Shown in pieces: positions 25,922 to 35,439 of a DNA stretch of 64,000 bases; the first letter of the stretch is position 1; each line of letters starts with the position of its first letter. Source of the stretch: an uncultured Saccharospirillaceae bacterium. Lineage in GTDB: Bacteria > Pseudomonadota > Gammaproteobacteria > Pseudomonadales > Oceanobacteraceae. Under the pieces are notes generated by a model, which saw nothing but the letters and a program-made list of their open reading frames with translations, made no database searches and was not told the DNA's origin. The stretch spans positions 1 through 64,000 of the forward strand of contig CANNFT010000013.1 of NCBI GenBank assembly GCA_947503895.1, read 5' to 3'. A program made the translations under genes and the position numbers.

Positions 25922-27742
25922 ATGATCATGCACACCATCGTTAGCGAGATAACTGAAAGAATACGAAAGCGCAGTCAAGATAGTCGTCAACGCTACCTTG
26001 ATCTCATGGCTAAAGCCCAATCGGATAAACCGAACCGATCCCAAATCGGTTGTACCAACTTAGCACATGTACAGGCGGCCTCTTCGGATCATGAGAAGCT
26101 CATTTTAAAGAACACGCATAAAGGCCATAACATAGCGATTGTTACGGCCTTTAACGATATGTTGTCAGCACACCAGCCTTACTACCGTTATCCAGAAAAA
26201 ATTAAAGAATATTTTTATCCTCTTGGTATCACAGCACAAGTTGCAGGTGGCGTGCCTGCGATGTGCGATGGTGTGACCCAAGGTCAACCGGGAATGGAAT
26301 TGTCTCTTTTTAGTCGAGACGCCATTGCATTGAGTACGGCTTTAGCATTATCCCATCAGGCATTTGATGGCATGATGCTATTGGGAATATGTGACAAAAT
26401 TGTACCGGGGCAATTAATGGGGGCGTTGCGCTTTGGACATTTACCTGGTTTGTTCCTACCGGCAGGCCCGATGCCGAGTGGAATCAGTAATGCTGAAAAA
26501 GCGAAGACCCGCCAAGCGCATATACAGGGTCAGGCGAGTGACGATGATTTGTTAAACAGTGAATCAGCCGCCTACCATACCTCTGGAACCTGTACCTTTT
26601 ATGGCACAGCAAATTCAAATCAGATGTTATTAGAAGCAATGGGCTTGGTCCTACCAGGGTCGGCCTTCATACAGCCATTAACCGGTGAACGTACAGCATG
26701 GAATAAACTAGCCTGCGAAAAGTTAGCATTATTGTGCGAAGCACCTAAGCAGTGGTCGTTAGCAGAACTGGTGAATGAAAAAAGTATCGTCAATGCATTG
26801 GTTACATTAATCGCAACAGGTGGATCAACCAATCTCACGATACATTGGATTGCCGTAGCAAAAGCGGCTGGCGTGCACATAACATGGGACGATATGAATG
26901 ACTTATCCAAAGTCGTACCAACACTCACACGTGTTTATCCCAATGGTCCCAGTGATATTAATGAATTCCATGATGCAGGTGGTACTGCGTGGGTGTTTGA
27001 TCAACTAATATCCGCAGGTTTGCTGCATGAGAGTGCACTCACGGTTAACCAAACCAGCATGCTGGCTTATGGTCAGCGCCAAGTATTTGAGCCTCAAAAA
27101 ATGACAGCTCAATGTTGGCAACGGGTGAAAGCCACCAATCAAAATGATGCTATTTTAGCGACGGTCGATAAACCTTTTGATGAAAGTGGTGGGTTATCCT
27201 TACTAAAAGGGAATCTAGGTAAAGCCATTGTAAAAGTGTCCGCTGTGCCAGCAAATCATCGAATAATAAAAGCGCCCGCGAGGGTATTTCAATATCAGTC
27301 AGAGGTCATTGAAGCGTATACGCAGCAAAAGCTGAATCAAAATGCTGTGGTGGTATTAAAAGGGCAGGGCCCGAAGTCGAATGGCATGCCTGAATTACAC
27401 AAACTGATGCCAGTGCTAGGAAGTTTGCAGGATGCTGGGTTTAAGGTTGCCCTGTTGACAGACGGTCGGTTGTCCGGTGCATCAGGAAAAGTGTTATCTG
27501 CAATTCACCTCGTTCCTGAAGCCGCTGAAAATGGCCCTATATCTCAAATACAAGATGGCGACATAGTGGAAATTGATAGCGTCAACGGCACCGTTAATCT
27601 TCTAAACGTTAATCTTCTAAACCGCCCCTTTTCCTATAATAAGCCGAGCCAGCTAGGTGTCGGGCGAGAACTGTTTTCTATTTTTCGTAAGAATGTCACC
27701 TCGGCCGATTGTGGTGCTATATCCATTGATTGGGATGAGTAA
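25922..27742 (+). CDS. edd: phosphogluconate dehydratase
   Basis: A 606-residue IlvD/Edd-family Fe-S dehydratase. Family motifs are AVAGGVPAMCDGVTQGQPGMELSLFSRD-like, GICDKIVPGQLMGALRFGHLPG and TSGTCTFYGTANSNQMLLEAMG, with the Cys residues that bind the cluster. It converts 6-phosphogluconate to 2-keto-3-deoxy-6-phosphogluconate. A second ATG two codons downstream (25928) is an alternative start. An in-frame 15-base tandem duplication at 27593-27622 gives VNLLN twice near the C-terminus. It lies 60 bases after pgl and about 100 before eda. Confidence 0.95.
   Translation: MIMHTIVSEITERIRKRSQDSRQRYLDLMAKAQSDKPNRSQIGCTNLAHVQAASSDHEKLILKNTHKGHNIAIVTAFNDMLSAHQPYYRYPEKIKEYFYPLGITAQVAGGVPAMCDGVTQGQPGMELSLFSRDAIALSTALALSHQAFDGMMLLGICDKIVPGQLMGALRFGHLPGLFLPAGPMPSGISNAEKAKTRQAHIQGQASDDDLLNSESAAYHTSGTCTFYGTANSNQMLLEAMGLVLPGSAFIQPLTGERTAWNKLACEKLALLCEAPKQWSLAELVNEKSIVNALVTLIATGGSTNLTIHWIAVAKAAGVHITWDDMNDLSKVVPTLTRVYPNGPSDINEFHDAGGTAWVFDQLISAGLLHESALTVNQTSMLAYGQRQVFEPQKMTAQCWQRVKATNQNDAILATVDKPFDESGGLSLLKGNLGKAIVKVSAVPANHRIIKAPARVFQYQSEVIEAYTQQKLNQNAVVVLKGQGPKSNGMPELHKLMPVLGSLQDAGFKVALLTDGRLSGASGKVLSAIHLVPEAAENGPISQIQDGDIVEIDSVNGTVNLLNVNLLNRPFSYNKPSQLGVGRELFSIFRKNVTSADCGAISIDWDE
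27593..27622 (+). repeat. 15-bp tandem duplication inside edd
   Basis: The unit GTTAATCTTCTAAAC occurs twice in direct succession, with no mismatch. It adds five residues (VNLLN repeated) in frame near the C-terminus of Edd. A recent slippage event is the simplest reading. Confidence 0.9.
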
Positions 27743-27844
27743 AGCCGCAAGAAATCATCGAACGATATTCATCACATGTATGGTGCACTGTTGAAAACCG
27801 AAAAAAATAATTGAGTCAAGCGTTCAAAATGTTGAGGTATAAAA

Positions 27845-28468
27845 ATGAGCTTTACTGACTGGTTCAAAGACATAAAGCCGGTTATGCCGGTGATGGTAAT
27901 AGAGGATATCAATGACGCAGAGCCATTAGCAGAAGCTTTGATATCAGGCGGCGTAACCTGTTTAGAAATAACGTTAAGAACGCCCGTCGGCTTAAAGGCA
28001 ATTGAAATTCTAGCTAAAAAATTCCCAGATGCTCATGTGGGAGTGGGGACCGTCAGTAAAATCGAAGAAATGCAAAGAGCGGTTGATGCTGGAGCGAAAT
28101 TCGCTATTAGCCCCGGCATTACCGCAGATCTCTGCGAAAAGGCCAAGTCACTGCGCTTGCCATATGCTCCCGGTATTATGACGCCCAGTGATATTTTACT
28201 CGGAAAGCAATTTGGAATGGAGTTCTTTAAATTTTATCCAGCTGACTTAGCGGGTGGTCCTAAGATGCTTAAGGCATTGCAAGGCCCATTCCCAGACCTT
28301 AAATTTTGCCCTACGGGCGGCATTCACTACGATAATGCTATGGAGTATTTATCGTTGAAAAATGTTGTGGCAGTGGGAGGATCATGGGTTTGCCCTGTTG
28401 AGTTAGTTCGAAACAAAGACTGGCAAGCCATCAAAACATTGGCGAAAAAAGCACTGCCAAATATTTAA
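27845..28468 (+). CDS. eda: 2-keto-3-deoxy-6-phosphogluconate aldolase
   Basis: A 207-residue class I aldolase. The catalytic Glu is in CLEITLRTPVG (residues ~40-50), and the Schiff-base Lys is in FFKFYPADLAGG (Lys129). GVGTVSK and FCPTGGI phosphate-binding loops are present. It splits KDPG into pyruvate and glyceraldehyde-3-phosphate, completing the Entner-Doudoroff pathway encoded in this operon. Length matches E. coli Eda (213). Confidence 0.95.
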   Translation: MSFTDWFKDIKPVMPVMVIEDINDAEPLAEALISGGVTCLEITLRTPVGLKAIEILAKKFPDAHVGVGTVSKIEEMQRAVDAGAKFAISPGITADLCEKAKSLRLPYAPGIMTPSDILLGKQFGMEFFKFYPADLAGGPKMLKALQGPFPDLKFCPTGGIHYDNAMEYLSLKNVVAVGGSWVCPVELVRNKDWQAIKTLAKKALPNI

Positions 28469-29493
28469 GGGCATTTCAATAAAGTCACATTAGGCTCTGG
28501 TAGAGCAATCTTTGCCAGTTCAAGGCGTGACTTTGAAGATCTAACGGGTTAATAATAAAATTCCATTGAGAGACTTTCTGACAATAAAGCATTACAGAAA
28601 ACTTGCACGACTGCATGGGTGAAGGAGTAAGAGCGAAGCAGCAAGTCAGAGCTGAGATTTGAAATTACTTAATAGAAGCGCCCCAAAATATGCGTGGCGC
28701 TGGTAGATACACAGTCTGCGTCAATTATCGCTTATATTCTGAATACAGTAGATTGTTCATGGTTGGTTAAAAGTTTACATTGAATAATCAGATGTACGAA
28801 TTAACTTTTTTCAATATCAATATTCCTATCTTAATAAAGGGTGCCATAAGAGAGTTGTGCGCCACCCTTTAAGTGAATCTGAAGTTCTACCAAGATCTAT
28901 AGATACAAAATGAATTATGAAATGAGGGTGTCGCCTGACAGAAAATTCACAACCTCTCTATTAAAAATCACGCTTGCCCGCAGCTTCTCTCTCGCCATTA
29001 AAAAATTCTCCTGCAATTTTTATATCTTTTGATGCAGGAAAATGACTGCCAGAAAAAAACGATTCAGTAAAATAATAGCAAAAACTATTTTTTACAATTA
29101 AGAATAATAAAAATACTCCCAAGAGGCGGGAGATTTGAGTGCTTTCAAACGTTCTATCTGTAATAAACCCACCGTTATAACCACAGGCCTAAATTTGATG
29201 GCTGCAGTTTAATCGGTCTGCTTAGTCACAATACAGAAATGTATTCAAATAAAATATTATTGATCCTCCAATAGCCCCCTCTGAATTAGCCTACTTAAAG
29301 AAGAATATCGAAATATTGGGCGAAAATGAAAATGCGCGAATCTCATTCTTTTTGCACAAGTTTCGCGGCTGCTATTCAAGTCAGGTTTTTTGGGTTCGCA
29401 GTTTCCTAAAATCGTTTGTTACAGAAGTAAGCGCCGGCAGATATAGATAGTGTGTCAATTCTGTCGTCCAACGAGGCGATTAGCGAGGAAAAA
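28469..29493. other. 1-kb AT-rich non-coding gap after eda
   Basis: No convincing gene on either strand over about 1 kb. It is AT-rich and has one hairpin (listed separately). The rightmost part must contain the promoter of the cytochrome-like gene. It could hold an unrecognised small RNA or decayed gene, but I see no positive evidence. Confidence 0.5.
28836..28870. other. hairpin in the eda downstream gap
   Basis: AAAGGGTG and CACCCTTT form an 8-bp stem with a 19-base loop. There is no T-run. It lies about 370 bases after eda, so it is unlikely to be the operon terminator. Confidence 0.45.
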
Positions 29494-32238
29494 ATGACAA
29501 TAAAAAACAGTAAGCGATGGCTTTATGCCAAGCTAAGAGCTAGGGAATCAGTGATTTTCGCTCCATTTATAGCACTCAATAGGGCGGCTAAAGTGGGTGT
29601 AGTCATGCTCATGGTCGGCTCACTGTCCGCTTGCGATCAGTCTCCCGATATGCAAGGCGTGGCCGGTGATGAGAATAAGGTCGAAGCAGGGTCTGAAACG
29701 ACAGTAGATACCGAAGTCTGTTCAGTGGATGTTGCATCAAGCTCAAAAGCCCAGGTTCAAGCAACATTTGACAGCCAATGCTTGGATTGCCATCGCGGCG
29801 ATAACGCCATCACCAACCCTAGAAACTTGGATTTGGAGGGCATGACGACCTATATTAGCAACACCATGCCGCTTGGTAATGTGAGTGCCTGTGTCGGCAA
29901 TTGCGCTGAAAATATGGCTCGATTGGCGTTGGGTTTAAACATGGCTGAGAATGATAATTGCGAATCGGATACTGATAGTGCAGACGATTCAGGCTCTGAT
30001 GATCAACCTGCCAGCGACTCTGAAGATGATACCAGTCCTGATACCGAAACAGGGAAGGATACCAGTGAAAATATCTGCGACGAGACGGTTGCGGCTGGCA
30101 AGGAGCAATTCGATCAACATTGTTCAACGTGCCACTATAGCAACTCACAGGTTGCCAATGAAACAGGGCGTTCACTGTCAGAATTAACAGATTACATCAG
30201 TAAAAATATGCCTTCTGGCACACCTACCTATTGTGAAGGTGATTGTGCTGCACAAACCGCTGCCTATATCGAATATTTCTTGGATACTGAAAAACAACAA
30301 GCATGTGAAATAGAGAAAGACACACAGTCTGAGATGGTCGGTAACATGTTTACTCGCCGAACAATATCAGAGGCGCTTTATAGAACGACTATTAATCTAG
30401 TGGGTCGAATTCCTACCGCAGAAGAACGAGCACTGGTGGAAAATAACGGGAATCAAGGACTAGCTTCAATAGTGGACGAATTAATGGAAGAAGAAGCTTT
30501 CCTGAACAGAGTAGGTGAATTTTACAACGAATTGCTTCATACCGATTTTTATGCGCAAAAATCTCATAAACCTTGGTTGCTACAGTGGTTTACCTGGAAT
30601 TTTTCAGAAGCTATTTGGTTTGAGATGGGTGGTGAGATTTCCACGAAAGATATTTCCAATAAGTTAAGTGAATACACCGCCTATGGAATTGGTCGCGAGC
30701 CTGTGGAGTTGGTGAAATACATTGTGAAAAATAACCGTCCAATATCCGAAGTATTAACAGCTGATTACTTTATGGTAAATGCGTATTCCGCCAGATCTTA
30801 CTACAGCCTTTATCAAGCTAATAAAAGTAGTTTCAATACGTTACCTGACAGTGTTGTCGAAGGTGCAGTATTTATGGAAGATCCTGAACATTTTATTCCG
30901 GTGCAACTTCCTGAAACCCGCGCTGAAGACTTCTCTCCGGGATCTTTTCAAGGAGGGGTTAACGGAAAAATTCAACATGCTGGTGTACTCACCTCAGGCA
31001 TGTTTCTACAAAAATTTCCGACTACCGAAACTAATTTAAATCGCCACCGCTCTGCTAGCGTATTTAAGTTATTCCTAGATCTAGACATCGAAGCCCTACC
31101 CGGTTTACGTCCAGGTGATGCGGAGGACAGTGGCCCGAATCCCACTATGACGAACGATGCCTGCAAAGGATGTCATGAATTAATGGACCCCGTTGCATCT
31201 GCATTCGCCGTATTTAGAGCCAATACTCGCTACTATCCTGATGAAGAATGGTTTCCTGCTACGGATTTCCGTCCGGTCGGGTTCCGTGGAACAGCCATGC
31301 CGCTAACAAACGGTAAAGTGGATTATGAAAATGCTTTACCTTGGTTAGCGCAGCAGATTGTACAAGATCCTGGCTTTGTAACGGCAACGGTTCGCACTGT
31401 ATACAGTGGATTATTCGGAATGGAAAAAGTTTATAAACGATCTGGTGATTCGCTAACACCCGAACAAGAAGCTTTATTTAGTGTTCAAGAAGCCTACTTT
31501 AATCATTGGGAAAAAACATTACTCAATAATAATATGAGTTTGAAAGCACTGATTAAAGAAATGGTCTTGAGTGACTGGTTCCAAGGAAAAGACGTTGCAC
31601 AAGAAACAGCTGCCGCGCCACTCCTAAAGGTACGTTCACTGCTGACTCCCGAAATGTTGGATAGAAAAGTATCTTCATTGTTAGATTTGAATTCTGATTC
31701 TCACCAAACCCAATTAGCGAAATATGATCGACTCAATATTGGTTATGGAGGTATTGATGATCAGGATTCAAATTTACGCATATTGGAGCAAAATGGACTT
31801 ATGGGTACGGTTCAGGACTACTTACCGAATGCTTATGCTTGCTCAATAATCGTGAGAGATTACGAGCGTGCCATTCCAAACGAAGATCGTAAATATGTTT
31901 ACAAAGATACCAATAATCTGCCGGTCGAAGATCGAATTTTTATGGTTCGTGATCCACATAGTCGAATCGAAGCGGATATTCGAGCGAATATTCAGAATAT
32001 GATTTATGTCTTGCACGGACGTGAAATACCAGTAGATCATCAGGAAATTGATGAGCTCTACGATTTGTTCAACAAAGTTGTCGACGTCAATAGCGAATAC
32101 ACATCTATCAAAAATATTCGCTGTGTTGCACCCTATAAAATTGGTGGTGGTGCATTTTCAGATTCAGACTATAGCGTCGGTGGATACATGGCTGTGCTGA
32201 CCGTTATTATGAAAAACTTTAATTTCTTCTACGAATAA
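29494..32238 (+). CDS. multi-CxxCH lipoprotein, DUF1592/DUF1588-like
   Basis: A 914-residue predicted exported protein. A hydrophobic stretch ends in the lipobox LSAC with Cys47, giving an unusually long leader. Two N-terminal segments repeat the same pattern: CLDCH at residues 96-100 and CSTCH at 210-214, each preceded by F-D and followed by YIS..MP.G and a C-x3-C pair. They are joined by an acidic Ser/Asp linker. A third, CKGCH at residues 557-561 in CKGCHELMDPVASAF, matches the DUF1588 region of planctomycete-type cytochromes. Each CxxCH could bind c-type heme. The ATG at 29494 follows GAGG; a GTG at 29452 is less likely. It is paired with a DUF1501 gene, the usual partner. The biochemical role is unknown. 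Confidence 0.75.
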   Translation: MTIKNSKRWLYAKLRARESVIFAPFIALNRAAKVGVVMLMVGSLSACDQSPDMQGVAGDENKVEAGSETTVDTEVCSVDVASSSKAQVQATFDSQCLDCHRGDNAITNPRNLDLEGMTTYISNTMPLGNVSACVGNCAENMARLALGLNMAENDNCESDTDSADDSGSDDQPASDSEDDTSPDTETGKDTSENICDETVAAGKEQFDQHCSTCHYSNSQVANETGRSLSELTDYISKNMPSGTPTYCEGDCAAQTAAYIEYFLDTEKQQACEIEKDTQSEMVGNMFTRRTISEALYRTTINLVGRIPTAEERALVENNGNQGLASIVDELMEEEAFLNRVGEFYNELLHTDFYAQKSHKPWLLQWFTWNFSEAIWFEMGGEISTKDISNKLSEYTAYGIGREPVELVKYIVKNNRPISEVLTADYFMVNAYSARSYYSLYQANKSSFNTLPDSVVEGAVFMEDPEHFIPVQLPETRAEDFSPGSFQGGVNGKIQHAGVLTSGMFLQKFPTTETNLNRHRSASVFKLFLDLDIEALPGLRPGDAEDSGPNPTMTNDACKGCHELMDPVASAFAVFRANTRYYPDEEWFPATDFRPVGFRGTAMPLTNGKVDYENALPWLAQQIVQDPGFVTATVRTVYSGLFGMEKVYKRSGDSLTPEQEALFSVQEAYFNHWEKTLLNNNMSLKALIKEMVLSDWFQGKDVAQETAAAPLLKVRSLLTPEMLDRKVSSLLDLNSDSHQTQLAKYDRLNIGYGGIDDQDSNLRILEQNGLMGTVQDYLPNAYACSIIVRDYERAIPNEDRKYVYKDTNNLPVEDRIFMVRDPHSRIEADIRANIQNMIYVLHGREIPVDHQEIDELYDLFNKVVDVNSEYTSIKNIRCVAPYKIGGGAFSDSDYSVGGYMAVLTVIMKNFNFFYE

Positions 32239-32251
32239 AGGAGTGCTGTTT

Positions 32252-33670
32252 ATGAATCGTCGTCATTTTCTGAAAGCATTAGCAGCCACTGGTGTTGCTT
32301 CGGGTATGCCATTTGGAGCAATGAATTCGCATGCTGCATCCAATGGTGGCCCCAAGTATTTTGTTTCTTGCGCTGCCATCGGTGGCTGGGATCAAACTAT
32401 GTGGTGTGACCCAAAAGGAAAAGAACTGTCTGTTAATGGCATCACTCCGATTAACCGATTTAGCAGTAATAATATTCGCGGCGCTAAAGGCAAACCCGGC
32501 ATTGGATACAAAGCCGGCACACCTTTTAGTTGGGCTCCTCCTGTACATGGCTTACCAGGTTTAAGTGCAGCTGAAGACACGGATGCGCTGTTTGAACACT
32601 TCTTCATAAATTTAGCTGAAGAACACGGTATGATTATGCTTAATGGAGTAGATGCGCAAACAAATAGTCATGCGGCCGGAACCCGAGCAACGTTCTCAGG
32701 AACTCTACAAGCCGCATTTCCTAATATAGGAGCGCTTCACGCGGCCATTAATAACCCCGATTTACAAATGCCATTTATCACCTTTGGTGGATACGATGGA
32801 ACAGGATCATTAATACCTTTATCACGAATTGGTGATCCTAAAATGTTTGAAACTATTATTAATCATGACGTAGCCATGTTAGGCGACAACACGAATGCGT
32901 TAATTAAATCTTTATCGTTACAGCAGGCAGAACGTTATAAAAACCAAGCGGTTAACGCCCAGCACCAACGTACGCTAAGCAAATACTTAACGTCTAAAGG
33001 CGGAGAATTTAGCGTCAAATATATATTGGATAGAGTGCCAAGATATGCCTCTAGCGATCCCGCTACTCATACCCTTGAAAATGCATTGCCCCCTGGCTCG
33101 GACGGATTATTGAACGCAAATGGAAACTTACTGCAGGTGGAATTAATCACGGCTGCTTTTTCGGCAGGGCTCACGGTCAGCGGGAATTTATTCCTAACCG
33201 GAATTGATTCACATGCCGACAACGATATTAAGCAAGTGGGAGGCCATATCAATAATGTTAAAGTTGTCGATCATTTTTGGAAAATGGCAGCTTATATGGA
33301 TGAAAATTATGGGTCGGATATTACTGAGAATACCACTATGCTCATTGGATCTGAGTTCGGTCGTACACCTTGGTATAACAACGGTGATCCAATTCAAGGT
33401 GGGGGTAAGGATCATTGGACTACCACATCTGTTATTGCAATGGGGTACGGTATTCGTGGCAAGATTAGATTGTTTGGTGCATCATCGGATGATAAATTCA
33501 CACCGATGAAAATGAACGAGCAAGCACAACTGGATGAAAATGGATTTCGTATTCGAAGTGAAATTATACACACCGCGCTTCGAGATCAAGTATTAAAAAT
33601 ATCGGATCACTCGTTTAGTCGAAAGTACACGCTAGGTGCTAACCTACCTCAATTGCCATTTTTTGTTTAG
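32252..33670 (+). CDS. Tat-exported DUF1501 family protein
   Basis: A 472-residue protein starting NRRHFLKALAATGVASGMPFG, a twin-arginine signal (RR then FLK) followed by a hydrophobic stretch, indicating Tat export. DUF1501 (sulfatase-like) features include NGVDAQTNSHAAGTRATFSG, SGIDSHADNDIKQVGGHINNV and GSEFGRTPWYN with KDHWTTTSVIAMG, where His and Asp would bind metal. The ATG at 32252 is preferred over a GTG at 32243 because AAGGAG lies 8 bases upstream. It starts 13 bases after the preceding gene, a classic DUF1592-type/DUF1501 pair. The substrate is unknown. Confidence 0.85.
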   Translation: MNRRHFLKALAATGVASGMPFGAMNSHAASNGGPKYFVSCAAIGGWDQTMWCDPKGKELSVNGITPINRFSSNNIRGAKGKPGIGYKAGTPFSWAPPVHGLPGLSAAEDTDALFEHFFINLAEEHGMIMLNGVDAQTNSHAAGTRATFSGTLQAAFPNIGALHAAINNPDLQMPFITFGGYDGTGSLIPLSRIGDPKMFETIINHDVAMLGDNTNALIKSLSLQQAERYKNQAVNAQHQRTLSKYLTSKGGEFSVKYILDRVPRYASSDPATHTLENALPPGSDGLLNANGNLLQVELITAAFSAGLTVSGNLFLTGIDSHADNDIKQVGGHINNVKVVDHFWKMAAYMDENYGSDITENTTMLIGSEFGRTPWYNNGDPIQGGGKDHWTTTSVIAMGYGIRGKIRLFGASSDDKFTPMKMNEQAQLDENGFRIRSEIIHTALRDQVLKISDHSFSRKYTLGANLPQLPFFV

Positions 33671-34085
33671 CGCTGTCTATAACTCAAGCAGAACGTATGT
33701 ATAACATACATTACTATTAGTGCATTGAATTAAACCATTAGTGCCTCTGGAAGATATTATGCTAGACCTTATATTCCCGGAGGCATGAGATGGACAGACA
33801 AGATAAAGACTAGGTGTGATATAGCTGTTTGTCGCTGTGTCATAGGCAAAGATTGCGCGCTTACATTGAGAGGGGAGGTTGATTTTAATTATATTGATGA
33901 ATGTCTTGAAAAAGTAATACTCCATTTATGTTGAAGCAGTACTGGGTTTTTGTGTCAATTCAGAGTGCTGGTTTTCAGGATATTTAAGTCGGCCAGTCGT
34001 TTCGAAAGCTTTGGATATATCAACAGTATTAGTTTAAGTTGTCGCAGTCATTTGTCACGCTCTTTGGTCAGTAGAAATCTTTGTA
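33671..34085. other. intergenic gap after the DUF1501 gene
   Basis: About 415 bases without a supported gene. A short imperfect hairpin (GCCTC...GAGGC, near 33742-33784) is the only structure. It may include sequence lost from the oxygenase fragment that follows. Confidence 0.35.
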
Positions 34086-34391
34086 ATGGAATATGATGAT
34101 CTTTCAGTTGAATTTGGTCTGGAGGCGCTAGCGAAGGAAGCGAGCGTCATTGATAATGACTTAAATCTAAGGTATAGGCGAGATATTATTGATGAATATG
34201 CGTGTTCAAGCGAACAGATTGAAGCGCTAAATGAGTTGGATTGTATTATTTACAATTCGATGAACATACGGAAAATAGACTTGCCTAAAAATAGTCTACT
34301 TCTAATAAATAATGGTAAATTTCTTCATGCAAGGACCAGCATTAAAGATAAGAATAGACATTTGAGGCGAGTTAGATTTAATTTTAAATAG
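34086..34391 (+). pseudogene. C-terminal fragment of a TauD/TfdA-type oxygenase
   Basis: A 101-residue frame whose end, LPKNSLLLINNGKFLHARTSIKDKNRHLRRVRFN, matches the last part of Fe(II)/2-oxoglutarate dioxygenases of the clavaminate synthase/TauD type (typically DL..IDN...LHGRT.F....RHL.R). The distal metal His and the 2-oxoglutarate-binding Arg would be in this part, but the N-terminal H-x-D is missing because such enzymes are about 280-330 residues. It is followed after 10 bases by a terminator, as expected for a true gene end. It is most likely a truncated relic. A separate short gene is less likely. Confidence 0.55.
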
Positions 34392-34401
34392 CGTATGAGG
34401 C

Positions 34402-34425
34402 TTACCCTTGGATGGGTGATTTTTT
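34402..34425 (+). terminator. terminator after the oxygenase fragment
   Basis: TTACCC and GGGTGA pair (one G-T) around TTGGAT, followed directly by six T. It lies 10 bases past the fragment's stop codon. Confidence 0.55.
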
Positions 34426-34443
34426 CGTACTTGGACATAAAAT

Positions 34444-35205
34444 ATGAATCTAGGAATTCTGACGGCAGAGACATATTGCCTCATTTTGGCCGTTACGTTC
34501 ATGGCGTCGTTTATACATGGGTCAGTCGGTCTTGGGTTTCCAATGATCGCCACACCATTGCTTGCCTTTTTGGTGGATATGCACACCGCTATTTTGGTTA
34601 CGCTCATTCCAACACTATTGATTAATATGCTCAGCATCCGTGATATTTCATTGCTGAAAAGTAATTTAAAGATCTATTGGCCGCTGGGGGTGTATGCATT
34701 TCTGGGTAGTCTGCTTGGTGCCATCTGGCTTCTGGAAACGAAATCAGATTTTTTTGAAGTGATTCTTGCGTTCTCTATGTTGATATATCTTTTGACGGTA
34801 TATTTTAATGTTAAGAAATTAGCGTGTATTAAAGAAAGAAAAAACACATCCATGATGATCTTCGGGTTGCTGGGCGGTGTGTTAGGCGGTTCAGCTAATG
34901 TAATGGCGCCGATCATGATCATCTTTTCGATTGAAATGTCGTTATCCGTCATAACCTCGATACAGGTGTTTAATTACTGCTTTTTAATGGGGAAAATGGC
35001 GCAGATAATAGTTTTCTCTTCCTATGGGAGTTTGAATTCGGCGAATGTTGTAGAAATACTACCGGTTTTAGTCATTGTAATATGTGGTTTTTTCGTCGGT
35101 TTTAAAGCCCGTAGATATTTATCGCCTGCTTTATATATGCGCATTCTGCATATGATGTTGCTGATTATGTCGATGGCTTTAATAGTCGGTTACTACGTCA
35201 ATTAG
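34444..35205 (+). CDS. TSUP-family transporter (TauE/SafE), second copy
   Basis: A 253-residue inner-membrane protein with about eight helices. TSUP motifs appear twice: ASFIHGSVGLGFPMIATPLLAFLVDMHTAILVTLIPTLLIN and GLLGGVLGGSANVMAPIMIIFSIEMSLSVITSIQVFNYCFLMGK. It is divergent in sequence from the TSUP gene at 19.9-20.6 kb, so this is not a recent duplication. Substrate unknown. It follows the oxygenase fragment closely, an arrangement also seen for sulfonate-utilising TauD/TauE pairs, but one partner here is broken. Confidence 0.85.
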   Translation: MNLGILTAETYCLILAVTFMASFIHGSVGLGFPMIATPLLAFLVDMHTAILVTLIPTLLINMLSIRDISLLKSNLKIYWPLGVYAFLGSLLGAIWLLETKSDFFEVILAFSMLIYLLTVYFNVKKLACIKERKNTSMMIFGLLGGVLGGSANVMAPIMIIFSIEMSLSVITSIQVFNYCFLMGKMAQIIVFSSYGSLNSANVVEILPVLVIVICGFFVGFKARRYLSPALYMRILHMMLLIMSMALIVGYYVN

Positions 35206-35439
35206 TGATATTGATTCACTCTATTCGTTCTGAATATGTTAGGCAGCGCCCATGATCAGGAATTTCTATTCTCGCTTTGTTGATCATCCGGTGCTCGATT
35301 TGTGCGTCATTCAACTCCGTTGTTATTTTAAATTGAGATTGGCTGGATCAAGCAAAAACGGCTGTTGAGTTCCGGCGCTGCTAATGCCATTCGTTTGTTA
35401 GCAGCGGCTTGGTTTGCATAGCAATACACGTTACATTGT

